Source: Candidatus Termititenax aidoneus
GTDB taxonomy: Bacteria; Margulisbacteria; Termititenacia; Termititenacales; Termititenacaceae
Direction: 5' to 3'
NCBI GenBank assembly: GCA_003864455.1
Contig: BGZN01000008.1
Location: 1-45,489 of the forward strand
Length of the DNA stretch: 45,489 nt
A program made the translations under genes and the position numbers. This document shows positions 1 through 8,113 of this stretch, piece after piece (within the stretch, counting starts at the first letter, position 1; each line of letters begins with the position of its first letter). The notes under the pieces are model-generated. The model did not search any database and was not told where the DNA came from. It was given only the letters and a program-made list of their open reading frames with translations.

Positions 1-102
<102 letters not shown>

Positions 103-110
103 TAAGGAGA

Positions 111-138
111 AACAAGATTGGCTTCGGCCGGTCTTGTT
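111..138 (+). other. Post-16S hairpin with TTCG tetraloop
   Basis: A 12 bp stem (AACAAGA at 111-117 with TCTTGTT at 132-138, extended by TTGGC/GCCGG with two G-U pairs) is closed by a TTCG tetraloop, 9 nt past the 16S end. No T-run follows, so it is not a terminator. It could be a processing or stability structure of the precursor 16S transcript; that role is inferred. Confidence 0.6.
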
Positions 139-188
139 ATGTCGATGTAGTATTGGTATCCGTTATTCAGCTTTCAACGATTGGTTTT

Positions 189-215
189 GAGCCAGCTAAC
201 GCTGGCTCTTTTTTT
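189..215 (+). terminator. Rho-independent terminator of the 16S transcript
   Basis: There is a perfect 8 bp stem, GAGCCAGC (189-196) and GCTGGCTC (201-208), with a TAAC loop and seven T residues. It ends the 16S transcription unit about 90 nt after the rRNA, so the gene appears to be transcribed alone. The rest of 216-396 has no gene; it contains a hairpin (GAAAGCTG 282-289 with CAGCTTTC 300-307) and the left copy of a direct repeat. Confidence 0.9.
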
Positions 216-299
216 GTAGGAAACTGAGTCTCCCCTTACGGGAAGCACAGCTAGATTTCAAGCATAAAGAGTTTTTTGGTAGAAAGCTGAGGCTTCGCG

Positions 300-325
300 C
301 AGCTTTCAGGGATTAGAAATTGTCT
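300..325 (+). repeat. Left direct repeat flanking TA module 1
   Basis: This 26 nt copy begins CAGCTTTCAGGGATT and ends GAAATTGTCT. It matches 1104-1130 except for one inserted T and one C/T difference. Both copies form the right arm of a hairpin whose left arm (AAGCTG) lies 5'. The two copies enclose the Phd/PIN pair, as expected if the module moved or was inserted as a unit. Confidence 0.75.
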
Positions 326-396
326 TTTTCCAGTGAATTTGAAGCTGCTTGAAGAAGCTAAATCTAGGTATCAAAGTAGAGTAGAATAATTTATCT

Positions 397-433
397 GGTC
401 AACTTGACCAACTTGACCAAGTATGCTACATTA
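397..433 (+). promoter_or_regulatory. Promoter and operator of TA module 1 (leaderless)
   Basis: A -35 TTGACC (405-410) and a -10 TACATT (428-433) are separated by 17 nt, which puts +1 at about the ATG at 439. The -35 lies in a perfect inverted repeat, TGGTCAA-C-TTGACCA (397-411), followed by a third half-site TTGACCA (414-420). This fits autorepression by the antitoxin. No Shine-Dalgarno precedes the ATG, so a leaderless mRNA is likely. Confidence 0.65.
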
Positions 434-438
434 ACGGC

Positions 439-681
439 ATGAAAACATTTCCGGTGGCCGAAGCCAAGACGCATTTTTCCGCTCTGCTCAAAGATGTGGA
501 GAAAGGCGAGGAGATTGCCATATCTTACGGGCGGAAGAAAGAAATGGTAGCGCTGCTAGTGCCTTTTACCGCGCGCCAGAAAAAAAAGACACGCGGGCTT
601 GGTTCTTTACAAGGCAAGGCTACTGTGAAATTTGCCAAAGACTGGTATATGACCACTGAAGAATTGATAAATATGAAATAA
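439..681 (+). CDS. Phd/YefM-type antitoxin
   Basis: This 80-residue protein has the N-terminal Phd/YefM pattern: VAEAKTHFSALLKDVEKGEE, then a basic turn (GRKKE) and a hydrophobic strand (VALLVPF). Such proteins form a DNA-binding N-terminal dimer, while a disordered C-terminus neutralises the toxin. The stop codon is directly followed by the ATG of the PIN-domain gene, so the two are translationally coupled. An inverted repeat in the promoter is its probable operator. The family is clear, though its exact partner specificity is not. Confidence 0.85.
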   Translation: MKTFPVAEAKTHFSALLKDVEKGEEIAISYGRKKEMVALLVPFTARQKKKTRGLGSLQGKATVKFAKDWYMTTEELINMK

Positions 682-1077
682 ATGAATTACTTGGTCGATA
701 CACATATCCTGATTTGGGCTTTTTCTGCGCTGAAAAAAATATCTCCAACAGTCTTAGATATTTTAGCTGATGAAAATAATTTAGTGTATTATAGTCCGGT
801 TAGTTTATGGGAAATTTCTATTAAATACAGCGTAAAGAAATTGACACTAGAAGGTTATACTCCCGAAGAATTTTTTGCGGAGTTAGAAACGCGCAGCTAT
901 GTTTGTCTGCCCTTAAATAATCTGGACTTGATAACCAATTATCAACTGCCCCTGCGCCACAAAGACCCTTTCGACCGCCTGCTGATCTGGACGGCGCTGC
1001 GCCATGATTTGACCTTTTTGACCGTTGACCGGACGACGGCGCGGTATGTGAAAGACGGACTGAAGTGCGTTTGGTGA
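682..1077 (+). CDS. PIN-domain toxin (VapC-like ribonuclease)
   Basis: This 131-residue PIN domain opens with LVDTHILIWAF and carries the expected acidic Mg2+ site: D6, E44 (SLWEIS), D95/D98 (KDPFDRLL) and D116 (LTVDRTT). PIN toxins cleave RNA, often tRNA or rRNA, when the antitoxin is degraded. It starts immediately after the antitoxin stop with no spacer. The type with WEIS and DPFDR is usually paired with Phd-like antitoxins, as here. The length is complete. Confidence 0.9.
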   Translation: MNYLVDTHILIWAFSALKKISPTVLDILADENNLVYYSPVSLWEISIKYSVKKLTLEGYTPEEFFAELETRSYVCLPLNNLDLITNYQLPLRHKDPFDRLLIWTALRHDLTFLTVDRTTARYVKDGLKCVW

Positions 1078-1103
1078 ATGGCGTCAAGCTGTCTGCGGGT
1101 ACG

Positions 1104-1130
1104 CAGCTTTCAGGGATTTAGAAACTGTCT
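1104..1130 (+). repeat. Right direct repeat flanking TA module 1
   Basis: This is the second copy of the 26-27 nt sequence at 300-325, with one extra T and one transition. It starts 27 nt after the PIN stop and forms a hairpin with AAGCTG at 1086-1091. Confidence 0.75.
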
Positions 1131-1139
1131 CAAAAAAAC

Positions 1140-1300
1140 TTGCAACAAATTAGAACTGCTTACGATTATCTTATTACGTAAGTAAATTACGCAAATAAAA
1201 ATTAAGGAGGTATTTTATAAATTTGCAACAAATTAGAATTGCTTACGATTAGCTTGCTGCGTAAGTAAATTACGTAAGTAAATTGAGGAGGTAGTTTATG
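1140..1300 (+). repeat. Tandem 83 bp duplication of a gene leader, with nested 13-mers
   Basis: Two copies with an offset of 83 bp (TTGCAACAAATTAGAA at 1140 and 1223) each hold a weak promoter-like pair (TTGCAA, GATTA), two 13 bp direct units of TTACGTAAGTAAA type (1174-1199 and 1257-1282) and a strong GGAGG ribosome binding site. Only the second copy ends in an ATG (1298); the first reads TTTTATAA where the start should be. The 13-mers look like operator or factor-binding iterons. Confidence 0.8.
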
Positions 1301-1672
1301 TTTTCTGTAAGTAATGATAATAACAGGCCATGGTTTAATTCTATTTTGGCGGGAGGTAGCCGTGATTCGGTGCGGGCGTCTGAGTTGTCTTTTGCGGAGG
1401 CCAAAGAATATATCCTTAATCTTATGCTGAGCCAAAATATAAATCCAGATGAATTTTCCATCAAGAATAATAAAGGTGAAGTAGTTATTGTTCCTCATGC
1501 GGATGCTCAGCGTATTAGTGTTTTGAAATATTTACTGGAGAAAGCGATTTTAGAAAAGCTGCCGACACAGGCAGACCAGCGGCGCTTTTTGGATTTGCTG
1601 GGATCTTTTAACGGCAACGAGCCTTTTGTGATTAGATTGTCTGATTTGGCAAAAGCCAAGGCAGTCAAATAA
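1298..1672 (+). CDS. Small protein of unknown function
   Basis: I do not recognise this 124-residue protein. It is soluble, with no signal or membrane segment. The middle is helical (ELSFAEAKEYILNLMLSQN), then come a short strand with KNNKGEVVIVPHAD and a helical C-terminus ending in LAKAKAVK. Start support is strong: GAGGAGGT at 1285-1292, 5 nt from the ATG. The leader carries a duplicated block with iterated 13-mers, which suggests tight regulation. It is monocistronic and followed by a transposon-end relic. Confidence 0.65.
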   Translation: MFSVSNDNNRPWFNSILAGGSRDSVRASELSFAEAKEYILNLMLSQNINPDEFSIKNNKGEVVIVPHADAQRISVLKYLLEKAILEKLPTQADQRRFLDLLGSFNGNEPFVIRLSDLAKAKAVK

Positions 1673-1682
1673 CCTGAAATTT

Positions 1683-1884
1683 AGAGGGTGTAAATTAAAC
1701 TGTGCAAACAGTACGTTTCACCCTCCTGACAGTGCGGCGTATCCAATTGCGGCAACGATTTTTCCAATCCAGACAGGCCAAATTTAACTGCACCGCAATT
1801 GGATACTAAAAGAATAAAGCGTGTTAAACAAGGCAGTGGTTCGGCAGACTCACCAACTATTACGCAGGTTAATTTACACTCTCC
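1683..1884. mobile_element. Short element with terminal inverted repeats, IS256-like ends (relic or MITE)
   Basis: The outer inverted repeats match at 14 of 16 positions: GTGTAAATTAA at 1688-1698 against TTAATTTACAC at 1869-1879. Weaker similarity continues inward (CTGTGCAAA against CTGCGTAAT). The end sequence resembles IS256/Mutator-family termini as I remember them. An inner perfect 14 bp inverted repeat (1739-1752 with 1793-1806) encloses 40 nt. There is no transposase and I see no clear target duplication, so this is a deleted or non-autonomous element. Confidence 0.5.
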
Positions 1885-1902
1885 AAAAATGAGACATAAA
1901 TT

Positions 1903-1931
1903 TTCCGCTAACGATATATTGTTGTTATAAT
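1903..1931 (+). promoter_or_regulatory. Promoter of the HA-repeat protein gene
   Basis: A perfect -10 TATAAT (1926-1931) lies 18 nt before the ATG. The -35 region (TTCCGC, 1903-1908) is poor. An AAGGA ribosome binding site at 1939-1943 follows. Confidence 0.5.
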
Positions 1932-1948
1932 ATAACTAAGGAACAAAT

Positions 1949-3049
1949 ATGTTTGTAAAAGTTATTGCCCAAACTGCCCAGGAGACGCTTACTAAAGCAG
2001 GTATCCAGCGCAATAATACGCAAAATTTCACAGCGTGGAAAAATTTTATAGCGCAAAACGGCTATAGACCTAGATCCCAAATTACAGGAGCAGAACAGGC
2101 TTCGTTGTCTGCTGAATCTTATAAGCTTGAAATAAAACTGGGAAAATGGGCAACTCATGTTTCACAACAGCTCAAAGGTCATGTGCCCTATGGCATAGAT
2201 TGGCAGTATCCAGAACAACAACCGGCTGAGTTTACGGAGTGGTGGGATAAAACACCGACCTGGCAGCAGAAAAATAACACGGACAATTTAGCGGCCTGCC
2301 GGGAATTTAGCGCGCGTCATGGCCGCCGGCCAAGGCAGGAAATATCTGCCGGAGAAGCTGAGCTGCTGAGTCCTGAAGACCTCCGGCACGAGCTTGAGCT
2401 GGGCAACTGGATGGCACATGCTGCCCAGACGCTGAATGATGAGAAAAACCGCTCAAGAGATTGGCAGTATCCAGAAAAGCAGCAGGCTGAGTTTGCGGAA
2501 TGGCATGCCCAAACCCCAACTTGTTATCAAAAACAAAATGCGGATAATTTAACAGCCTGGAAACTTTTTATTGCACGGCATGGTTATAGGCCAAGACAGA
2601 TGATATCTGTGGAAATTCGCCGGCAAATGACAGAACTTGAATATGAGCAGGAAGTTCAATTAGGAAAATGGGCGAATTCTATTTCGCAGCCCTTGCCGCA
2701 GAAATGGAATGCGAGAGTTTGGCAATATGAGGAACAGTATGCTGAGTTTGAAAAATTGTGGAATGAGATCCCGACATTTAATCAAAAACTAAACGCCGAT
2801 AGATTAATTTTGTTACAAGAGTTTTGTCAAAACAACGGCTACCGGCCGAGCCATGACACCAGCAAAGATCATCCGGATATTGTTTCGGCGGGGGAAATTT
2901 CGCCGGAGGAAGACAGGCTGGCCATTTTTGTCGATACCGTGCGTGCTGGCAATAGCGCTTTTCAATATCTGGAGCAATACCAGCAGTTTGAGGAATGTTT
3001 GCAATATATCACCCATCTGGTTTTTCTGAGAAAAAGAATTTCGCATTGA
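1949..3049 (+). CDS. Protein of four helicase-associated-like repeats
   Basis: This 366-residue protein is made of about four ~86-residue units starting near residues 25, 112, 199 and 283. Each unit has the pattern N(L/F)xAWKxFIAxxGYRPR, then an acidic stretch, LGKWA, and a closing (D/V)WQYxEQxxEFxxxW. The W...F...G.RP...LG.W signature resembles the helicase-associated (HA) domain, a helical DNA-contacting module usually found C-terminal to helicases; here it stands without a helicase. The fourth unit is degenerate and lacks LGKW. A DNA-binding or scaffold role is inference. It lies directly upstream of the str operon promoter in the same direction. Confidence 0.6.
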   Translation: MFVKVIAQTAQETLTKAGIQRNNTQNFTAWKNFIAQNGYRPRSQITGAEQASLSAESYKLEIKLGKWATHVSQQLKGHVPYGIDWQYPEQQPAEFTEWWDKTPTWQQKNNTDNLAACREFSARHGRRPRQEISAGEAELLSPEDLRHELELGNWMAHAAQTLNDEKNRSRDWQYPEKQQAEFAEWHAQTPTCYQKQNADNLTAWKLFIARHGYRPRQMISVEIRRQMTELEYEQEVQLGKWANSISQPLPQKWNARVWQYEEQYAEFEKLWNEIPTFNQKLNADRLILLQEFCQNNGYRPSHDTSKDHPDIVSAGEISPEEDRLAIFVDTVRAGNSAFQYLEQYQQFEECLQYITHLVFLRKRISH

Positions 3050-3064
3050 TTGAAGTTTTGACGA

Positions 3065-3094
3065 TTGACAATTTTCAGCCTGCTACCTTATAAT
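3065..3094 (+). promoter_or_regulatory. Main promoter of the str-S10-spc operon
   Basis: A consensus TTGACA (3065-3070) and TATAAT (3089-3094) are 18 nt apart, with +1 expected near 3101. This is the only full-consensus promoter in the ribosomal protein region and it precedes rpsL. Confidence 0.9.
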
Positions 3095-3099
3095 AGCCG

Positions 3100-3133
3100 C
3101 CCTTTTGCCGTTGAACTACGGAAAAGGGTTTTT
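3100..3133 (+). promoter_or_regulatory. Hairpin plus T-run at the very start of the str operon mRNA
   Basis: CCCTTTT (3100-3106) pairs with AAAAGGG (3122-3128), and inside that CCG pairs with CGG. TTTTT (3129-3133) follows directly. It has the form of an intrinsic terminator but begins within a nucleotide or two of the predicted +1. It may be an attenuator or a 5' stabilising hairpin; the sequence alone does not decide. Confidence 0.55.
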
Positions 3134-3169
3134 GTGTGTTTGATTAAGGATTTTGAGGAGAACTTTGAA

Positions 3170-3553
3170 ATGGCGACGATAAATCAGTTGATTAAAAAAG
3201 GCCGGCGGAAAAAAGTCAGCAAGACTAAATCTCCGGCGATGGCGTCCTGCGCGCAAAAGCGCGGCGTCTGCATGAAAGTTTACACAACTACTCCCAAAAA
3301 ACCAAATTCCGCTTTGCGCAAAGTCGCGCGCGTGGTGCTGTCCAATAAAGAAGAAGTTACCGCCTATATCCCTGGCGAGGGGCACAATCTGCAGGAGCAC
3401 TCGATTGTGATGATCCGAGGCGGCCGCGTCAAAGATTTGCCCGGTGTGCGTTATCATATTTTGCGCGGCGCGCTGGACACGCTCGGCGTGGACAAACGCC
3501 GGCAGGGGCGTTCCAAATACGGCGCGAAACGGCCGAAGCCCGAGAAGAAATAA
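3170..3553 (+). CDS. rpsL: 30S ribosomal protein S12
   Basis: This 127-residue S12 belongs to the decoding-centre protein family. The start at ATG 3170 ([15 protein letters not shown]) is chosen because it matches the family N-terminus and has GAGGAG at 3155-3160; an upstream in-frame ATG at 3065 lies in the promoter. The conserved [15 protein letters not shown] and [13 protein letters not shown] loops are intact, with lysines at the two positions where streptomycin-resistance changes usually occur. It is the first gene of the operon. Confidence 0.98.
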   Translation: MATINQLIKKGRRKKVSKTKSPAMASCAQKRGVCMKVYTTTPKKPNSALRKVARVVLSNKEEVTAYIPGEGHNLQEHSIVMIRGGRVKDLPGVRYHILRGALDTLGVDKRRQGRSKYGAKRPKPEKK

Positions 3554-3566
3554 GGAGAGCGGATAG

Positions 3567-4037
3567 ATGTCAAGAAGAAGCCGAGCAGTCAAAAGAATTA
3601 AAACTCCCGATCCTATTTACAGTAGTTATTTGGTGTCCGAGACAATCAGCAAAATTATGCTGAAAGGCCTGCGCTCCAAAGCGGAGAGCATCGTGTACGG
3701 CATGATCGATTTGCTGGGCGAAAAAACCAAAAAATCCGGCATCGAGGTTTTTACCGAAGCGGTCAATAACATCAAGCCGGTCATGGAAGTGAAATCCCGC
3801 CGCGTCGGTGGCGCTAACTATCAAGTGCCGGTGGAAGTCCGTCCCGAACGGGCGCAGTCGCTGGCGATACGCTGGTTTATCACGGCCGCCCGCGCGCGCA
3901 AAGGCAAAAATATGATCGAACGCGCGGCCGCGGAAATGCTAGACGCTTTCAACAATACGGGCGCGGCGATTAAGAAAAAAGACGACACGCACAAAATGGC
4001 TGAAGCCAACAAAGCTTTCGCGCATTTTAGATATTAA
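3567..4037 (+). CDS. rpsG: 30S ribosomal protein S7
   Basis: This 156-residue protein nucleates assembly of the 30S head. The features are typical: SRRSRAVKR at the N-terminus, the KGLRSKAESIVYGMID helix, GGANYQVPVEVRPERAQSLA and the C-terminal HKMAEANKAFAHFRY. AAGGAG lies just upstream, 13 nt after rpsL. Confidence 0.98.
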   Translation: MSRRSRAVKRIKTPDPIYSSYLVSETISKIMLKGLRSKAESIVYGMIDLLGEKTKKSGIEVFTEAVNNIKPVMEVKSRRVGGANYQVPVEVRPERAQSLAIRWFITAARARKGKNMIERAAAEMLDAFNNTGAAIKKKDDTHKMAEANKAFAHFRY

Positions 4038-4071
4038 ATTGCGGCGGTCTTTGAAATAAAGGAGCAGGAAA

Positions 4072-6168
4072 TTGGGCGCTAGACAGGTAGAGTTAAAAGA
4101 CACTAGAAATATCGGTATTGCCGCGCATATCGACGCCGGCAAGACGACGCTGTCCGAGCGCATTTTGTTTTACACCGGTGTTTCGCACAAGATCGGCGAA
4201 GTGCATGACGGCGCGGCGATCATGGATTGGATGGTACAGGAGCAAGAGCGCGGCATCACGATCACTTCGGCGGCGACGACCTGTTTCTGGAATAAAGATA
4301 ATATCAAACACCGCATCAATCTGATTGACACGCCCGGACACGTGGATTTCACTGTGGAAGTTGAGCGTTCTTTGCGCGTGCTGGACGGCGTGGTCGCGGT
4401 TTTCTGCGCGGTGGGCGCGGTGCAGCCGCAGTCGGAGACAGTCTGGCGCCAGGCCACCAGATACAAAGTGCCGCGTATCGTTTTCGTCAATAAAATGGAC
4501 CGCGTCGGCGCGAATTTTTACCGTGTGGAAGAACAAATCATCGAAAAACTAAACGGCCGGCCGATACCGATACAATTGCCGATCGGCGCGGAAGATAATC
4601 TCAAAGGTGTGTTTGATCTGGTCAATATGCGGGCGATTTACAACAAAGGCGAAAAAGGCACGGAGCTGGAATACTCGGACGAAGTGCCGGAAGAACTGAA
4701 AGATAAAATTCCGGCCTACCGCGAAAAATTAATCGAAGCCGCCGCCGAGCAGGACGAGGCTTTGCTGGAAAAATACATGGCTGATCCGTCCAGCTTGACT
4801 TCCGCCGAGATCAAAAAAGGCCTGCGCGCCGGCGTGATCAAGACGGATTTTGTGCTGATGACCTGCGGCTCGGCTTTCAAAAACACTTCGATTCAGCCGC
4901 TGCTCGATGCGGTCTGCGATTATCTGCCGACTCCGCTGGAGAAGCCGGTTTTTGGCACGAATGCGGACACGGGCGAAGAGATCACGGTCAAAGTCGGCGA
5001 CACGGAAAAATTTGTCGGTCTGGCTTTCAAAGTGGCGACCGATCCTTTTGTCGGACGGCTGACTTATGTGCGGATTTATTCCGGCACTTTGCAGTCCGGC
5101 TCTTATGTGGTGAATACGACCAAAGACTCCAAAGAGCGCGTCGGCCGTATAGTGCTGATGCATTCCAACAAGCGTGAGGAAATCGACGAAGTCCACGCCG
5201 GAGATATTTGCGGCGTGATTGGTTTGAAAGACACCACGACCGGCAATACGATTGCCGCGGAAGGCAACAATATTGTGCTGGAAGCGATGACTTTCCCCGA
5301 GACGGTTATTGACGTGGCGATTGAGCCAAAAACCAAAGCGGATCAGGAAAAAATGGGCGAGGCGCTCAAGAAACTGGCCGAGGAAGACCCGACTTTCAAA
5401 GTGCGCACCGATGAGCAGACCCAGCAGACTATTATTTCCGGCATGGGCGAGTTGCATCTGGAGATTATCGTTGACCGCTTGGTGCGTGAATTTAAGGTCG
5501 AGGCCAATGTCGGCAAGCCGCAGGTGGCTTACCGCGAAACTATTCGTAAATCTGTCGAGCAGGAAGGCAAGCATATCAAGCAGTCCGGCGGCCATGGCCA
5601 GTACGGTCATGTCTGGCTGCGCATTGAGCCCAATGAAAAAGGCAAAGGCTACGAATTTGTCAATGAAATTGTCGGTGGTGTTGTGCCGCGCGAGTTCATC
5701 ACTCCGGTGGACAAGGGTGCGAAAAACGCTCTGGCTTCCGGCGTGCTGGCCGGTTTTCCGCTGGTCGACGTGAAAGTTTCGCTGTTCGACGGGTCTTATC
5801 ACGATGTGGACTCTTCGGATATTGCTTTCCAGTTGGCGGCTAATCTGGCGATCAAAGAAGGTGTGCCGAAATGCAATCCGGTTTTGCTGGAGCCGGTCAT
5901 GAAAGTCGAAGTCGAAGTTCCGGAAATTAATTCCGGCGACGTGATTGGCGATTTGAGCAGCCGCCGCGGACGCATCGAAGGCATGGAATCTATTCGCGGC
6001 TCACAAATCATCAAGGCCAAAGTTCCGCTGGCGGAGATGTTCGGCTACTCCACAGACCTGCGCAGCAAAACGCAGGGACGCGGCACTTATACGATGGAGT
6101 TTTCCGATTACGAGGAAGCGCCGAAAAACGTTACCGAGGCGATTATCAGCAAATACAAAGGAAATTAA
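4072..6168 (+). CDS. fusA: Elongation factor G
   Basis: This 698-residue translocation GTPase has G1 AHIDAGKTT (18-26), G3 DTPGH (86-90) and G4 NKMD (140-143), followed by domain II, the domain IV region with GGHGQYGHV, and a C-terminal domain with [11 protein letters not shown]. The start is a TTG at 4072, 7 nt after AAAGGAG; no ATG is better placed and the N-terminus fits the family. In many bacteria tuf follows fusA, but here rpsJ follows after 18 nt. Confidence 0.98.
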   Translation: MGARQVELKDTRNIGIAAHIDAGKTTLSERILFYTGVSHKIGEVHDGAAIMDWMVQEQERGITITSAATTCFWNKDNIKHRINLIDTPGHVDFTVEVERSLRVLDGVVAVFCAVGAVQPQSETVWRQATRYKVPRIVFVNKMDRVGANFYRVEEQIIEKLNGRPIPIQLPIGAEDNLKGVFDLVNMRAIYNKGEKGTELEYSDEVPEELKDKIPAYREKLIEAAAEQDEALLEKYMADPSSLTSAEIKKGLRAGVIKTDFVLMTCGSAFKNTSIQPLLDAVCDYLPTPLEKPVFGTNADTGEEITVKVGDTEKFVGLAFKVATDPFVGRLTYVRIYSGTLQSGSYVVNTTKDSKERVGRIVLMHSNKREEIDEVHAGDICGVIGLKDTTTGNTIAAEGNNIVLEAMTFPETVIDVAIEPKTKADQEKMGEALKKLAEEDPTFKVRTDEQTQQTIISGMGELHLEIIVDRLVREFKVEANVGKPQVAYRETIRKSVEQEGKHIKQSGGHGQYGHVWLRIEPNEKGKGYEFVNEIVGGVVPREFITPVDKGAKNALASGVLAGFPLVDVKVSLFDGSYHDVDSSDIAFQLAANLAIKEGVPKCNPVLLEPVMKVEVEVPEINSGDVIGDLSSRRGRIEGMESIRGSQIIKAKVPLAEMFGYSTDLRSKTQGRGTYTMEFSDYEEAPKNVTEAIISKYKGN

Positions 6169-6186
6169 TTTTAGAGAGGATATACT

Positions 6187-6522
6187 GTGGCAGCCAAAGC
6201 AAAAACTAAAACGACTTCCAATCACACGGTGCGGATCAAGCTGCGGTCTTTTGACCACGCTTTGCTGGATCAGTCTGCCGGCAAGATCGTGCATACCGCG
6301 CAGCGTTCCGGCGCCAAAGTGCTGGGACCGATACCGCTGCCGACTGGCATCAAACGCTGGACAGTTTTGAAATCACCGCACGTGAATAAAAATTCCGGCG
6401 AGCATTTTGATTTGCGCGTGCACAAACGGCTGATCGACATTATCGATCCGCCAGCTACTACTATTGATGCGCTGACTAAGCTGGATTTGCCGGCCGGCGT
6501 GGATATCGAGATCAAGAGTTAA
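6187..6522 (+). CDS. rpsJ: 30S ribosomal protein S10
   Basis: This 111-residue protein uses a GTG start (6187) after AGAGAGGA. The core [21 protein letters not shown] and [22 protein letters not shown] are classic S10/NusE. A ten-residue Lys/Thr-rich N-terminal extension ([10 protein letters not shown]) makes it slightly longer than usual. It opens the S10-type gene order but is joined directly to fusA. Confidence 0.98.
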   Translation: MAAKAKTKTTSNHTVRIKLRSFDHALLDQSAGKIVHTAQRSGAKVLGPIPLPTGIKRWTVLKSPHVNKNSGEHFDLRVHKRLIDIIDPPATTIDALTKLDLPAGVDIEIKS

Positions 6523-6534
6523 GAGAGGACTGAC

Positions 6535-7188
6535 ATGAAAAGTTTACTGGGCAGAAAGATCGGCATGACGCAAATTTTCACCGAAGACGGTCGTGCACAG
6601 GCGGTTACCGCGGTGGAATGCGGTCCCTGCGTAGTCTTGCAGGCCAAGAAAAAAACCGAAAAAGACGGCTACACCGCCCTGAAACTTGGTTTTCTCGACC
6701 GGAAAAAATCCAACAAAGCCGGTTTGGGCGCTGCCAAAAAAGCCGGCTTGGAAAAGGCCAAAAAATATGTTCGAGAAGTGCGCGTGCCGGACACGCTGAA
6801 TATTCCGGCGGGCAGCGTTTTGAATTGCTCTATTTTTGCGGCCGGCGAAAAAATTTCAGTAACCGGCACGAGCATCGGCAAAGGTTTTCAGGGCGCGATT
6901 AAGCGGCACGGCTTCACGATTGGTCCGCGCAGCCACGGCTCTAAAAACAACCGCATCACCGGCTCGCAGCGTTTCATGGACCGCGGCGGACGCATTCCCT
7001 GCGGAGCTAAAATGCCTGGACAGATGGGCAACGCGCGTGTTACAATCCGCGGCCTTAAGGTTGTGGAAGTCTTAAGCGACAAAAACGTTATTCTTGTCAG
7101 CGGCGCTATACCGGGCCCGAAAAACGGGCTGGTTGTTGTAAGCAACCATCATGCCGAATACGACGCTGGGAAAATAGCTGCAAAATAA
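6535..7188 (+). CDS. rplC: 50S ribosomal protein L3
   Basis: This 217-residue protein starts MKSLLGRKIGMTQIFTEDG, the L3 signature, and carries the central loop with GKGFQGAIKRHGF and GPRSHGSKNNR that reaches the peptidyl transferase centre. The methylation-site region (GKMPGQMGN type) is present as GAKMPGQMGN. It is 12 nt from rpsJ with AGAGAGGA-type spacing. Confidence 0.98.
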   Translation: MKSLLGRKIGMTQIFTEDGRAQAVTAVECGPCVVLQAKKKTEKDGYTALKLGFLDRKKSNKAGLGAAKKAGLEKAKKYVREVRVPDTLNIPAGSVLNCSIFAAGEKISVTGTSIGKGFQGAIKRHGFTIGPRSHGSKNNRITGSQRFMDRGGRIPCGAKMPGQMGNARVTIRGLKVVEVLSDKNVILVSGAIPGPKNGLVVVSNHHAEYDAGKIAAK

Positions 7189-7203
7189 TAAGAGGTTTAG
7201 GCG

Positions 7204-7824
7204 ATGACGTCAGAGGTAAAAGTTTTTGATCTGGCTGGCAAGGCTGTCGGGTCATTGACGTTAAATGAAAAAGTTTTCGGCGTGAAAGTGAACAAGGGTT
7301 TGCTGCATCAGGCCGTATTGAGTTATTTGGCGGCGGCGCGCTCCGGCACGCACAGCACTTTGACCAAATCCGAAGTGCGCGGCGGCGGCAAAAAGCCGTT
7401 TTCCCAAAAAGGCACAGGCAACGCCAGACGCGGCTCTAGCCGCTCTCCATTGATCCCGGGCGGCGGCGTGTCCATGGGTCCCAAGCCGCGCGATTATGCT
7501 TTCTTTTTGAACAAGAGCATGAAAAAAGCGGCGCTGCGTTCGGCGCTGACGGACAAGAAAGAAAACATGATTGTTTTGAAAAATCTGGATATTGCGCAGC
7601 CCAAGACCAAAGAAATGCGGGCGGTTTTGCAGAATTTTAAAACGGAAACCAGGGCTTTGTTTGTTGACGAAGTGATTACGGAAAATACGGCCAAAGCCAG
7701 CCGGAATATTCCGACGCTTAAAACCGAGAGCGTTAAAAATATTTCGGTTTATGCTTTGCTGAAGTACGACAAATTTTTTGTAACCGAAGCAGCGGTGCGC
7801 AAACTGGAGGAAACCTTAGGATGA
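7204..7824 (+). CDS. rplD: 50S ribosomal protein L4
   Basis: This 206-residue protein has the exit-tunnel loop GGGKKPFSQKGTGNARRGSS and the downstream RSPLIPGGGVSMGPKPRDY. In many bacteria L4 also autoregulates the S10 operon; no leader target is evident here because rpsJ lacks its own promoter. Its stop overlaps the rplW start by 4 nt (ATGA). Confidence 0.97.
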   Translation: MTSEVKVFDLAGKAVGSLTLNEKVFGVKVNKGLLHQAVLSYLAAARSGTHSTLTKSEVRGGGKKPFSQKGTGNARRGSSRSPLIPGGGVSMGPKPRDYAFFLNKSMKKAALRSALTDKKENMIVLKNLDIAQPKTKEMRAVLQNFKTETRALFVDEVITENTAKASRNIPTLKTESVKNISVYALLKYDKFFVTEAAVRKLEETLG

Positions 7825-8102
7825 GCGTTTATGAAGTACTGGTCCAGCCGGTGGTAACGGAGAAAAGTAACGCGGCGCTGGGCAAAAATGTTTATACATT
7901 TATTGTCGACCGCCGGGCGACCAAAGTTGACGTGCGCAATGCGGTGGAAAAAATTTACAGTGTCAAAGTGGCCAAAGTCAACACACAAAATGTTTCCGGC
8001 AAAAAACGGCATTACGGCCGCATCACCGGACAGGAGTCCGATCAGAAAAAAGCGGTGGTTTATCTCCAGGCCGGCCAGAAAATTGACGCGTTGTTAGGGT
8101 AA
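7821..8102 (+). CDS. rplW: 50S ribosomal protein L23
   Basis: This 93-residue tunnel-exit protein is the docking site for trigger factor and SRP. The typical pattern is present: [13 protein letters not shown] at the N-terminus, [22 protein letters not shown], then [18 protein letters not shown]. It is translationally coupled to rplD by the ATGA overlap. Confidence 0.97.
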   Translation: MSVYEVLVQPVVTEKSNAALGKNVYTFIVDRRATKVDVRNAVEKIYSVKVAKVNTQNVSGKKRHYGRITGQESDQKKAVVYLQAGQKIDALLG

Positions 8103-8113
8103 CGGGAGTAAAG

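Noticed and set aside
103-438. 23S or tRNA gene in the spacer after 16S
   Set aside because: No tRNA cloverleaf and no 23S 5' sequence; a terminator closes the unit.
3065-3169. N-terminal extension of S12 from the ATG at 3065
   Set aside because: The ATG overlaps the -35 box, and the transcript should start about 36 nt after it.
4729-5802. Long open frame on the minus strand opposite fusA
   Set aside because: It is a shadow of the codon bias of fusA: low-complexity His/Arg/Phe-rich product, no ribosome binding site and no family likeness.
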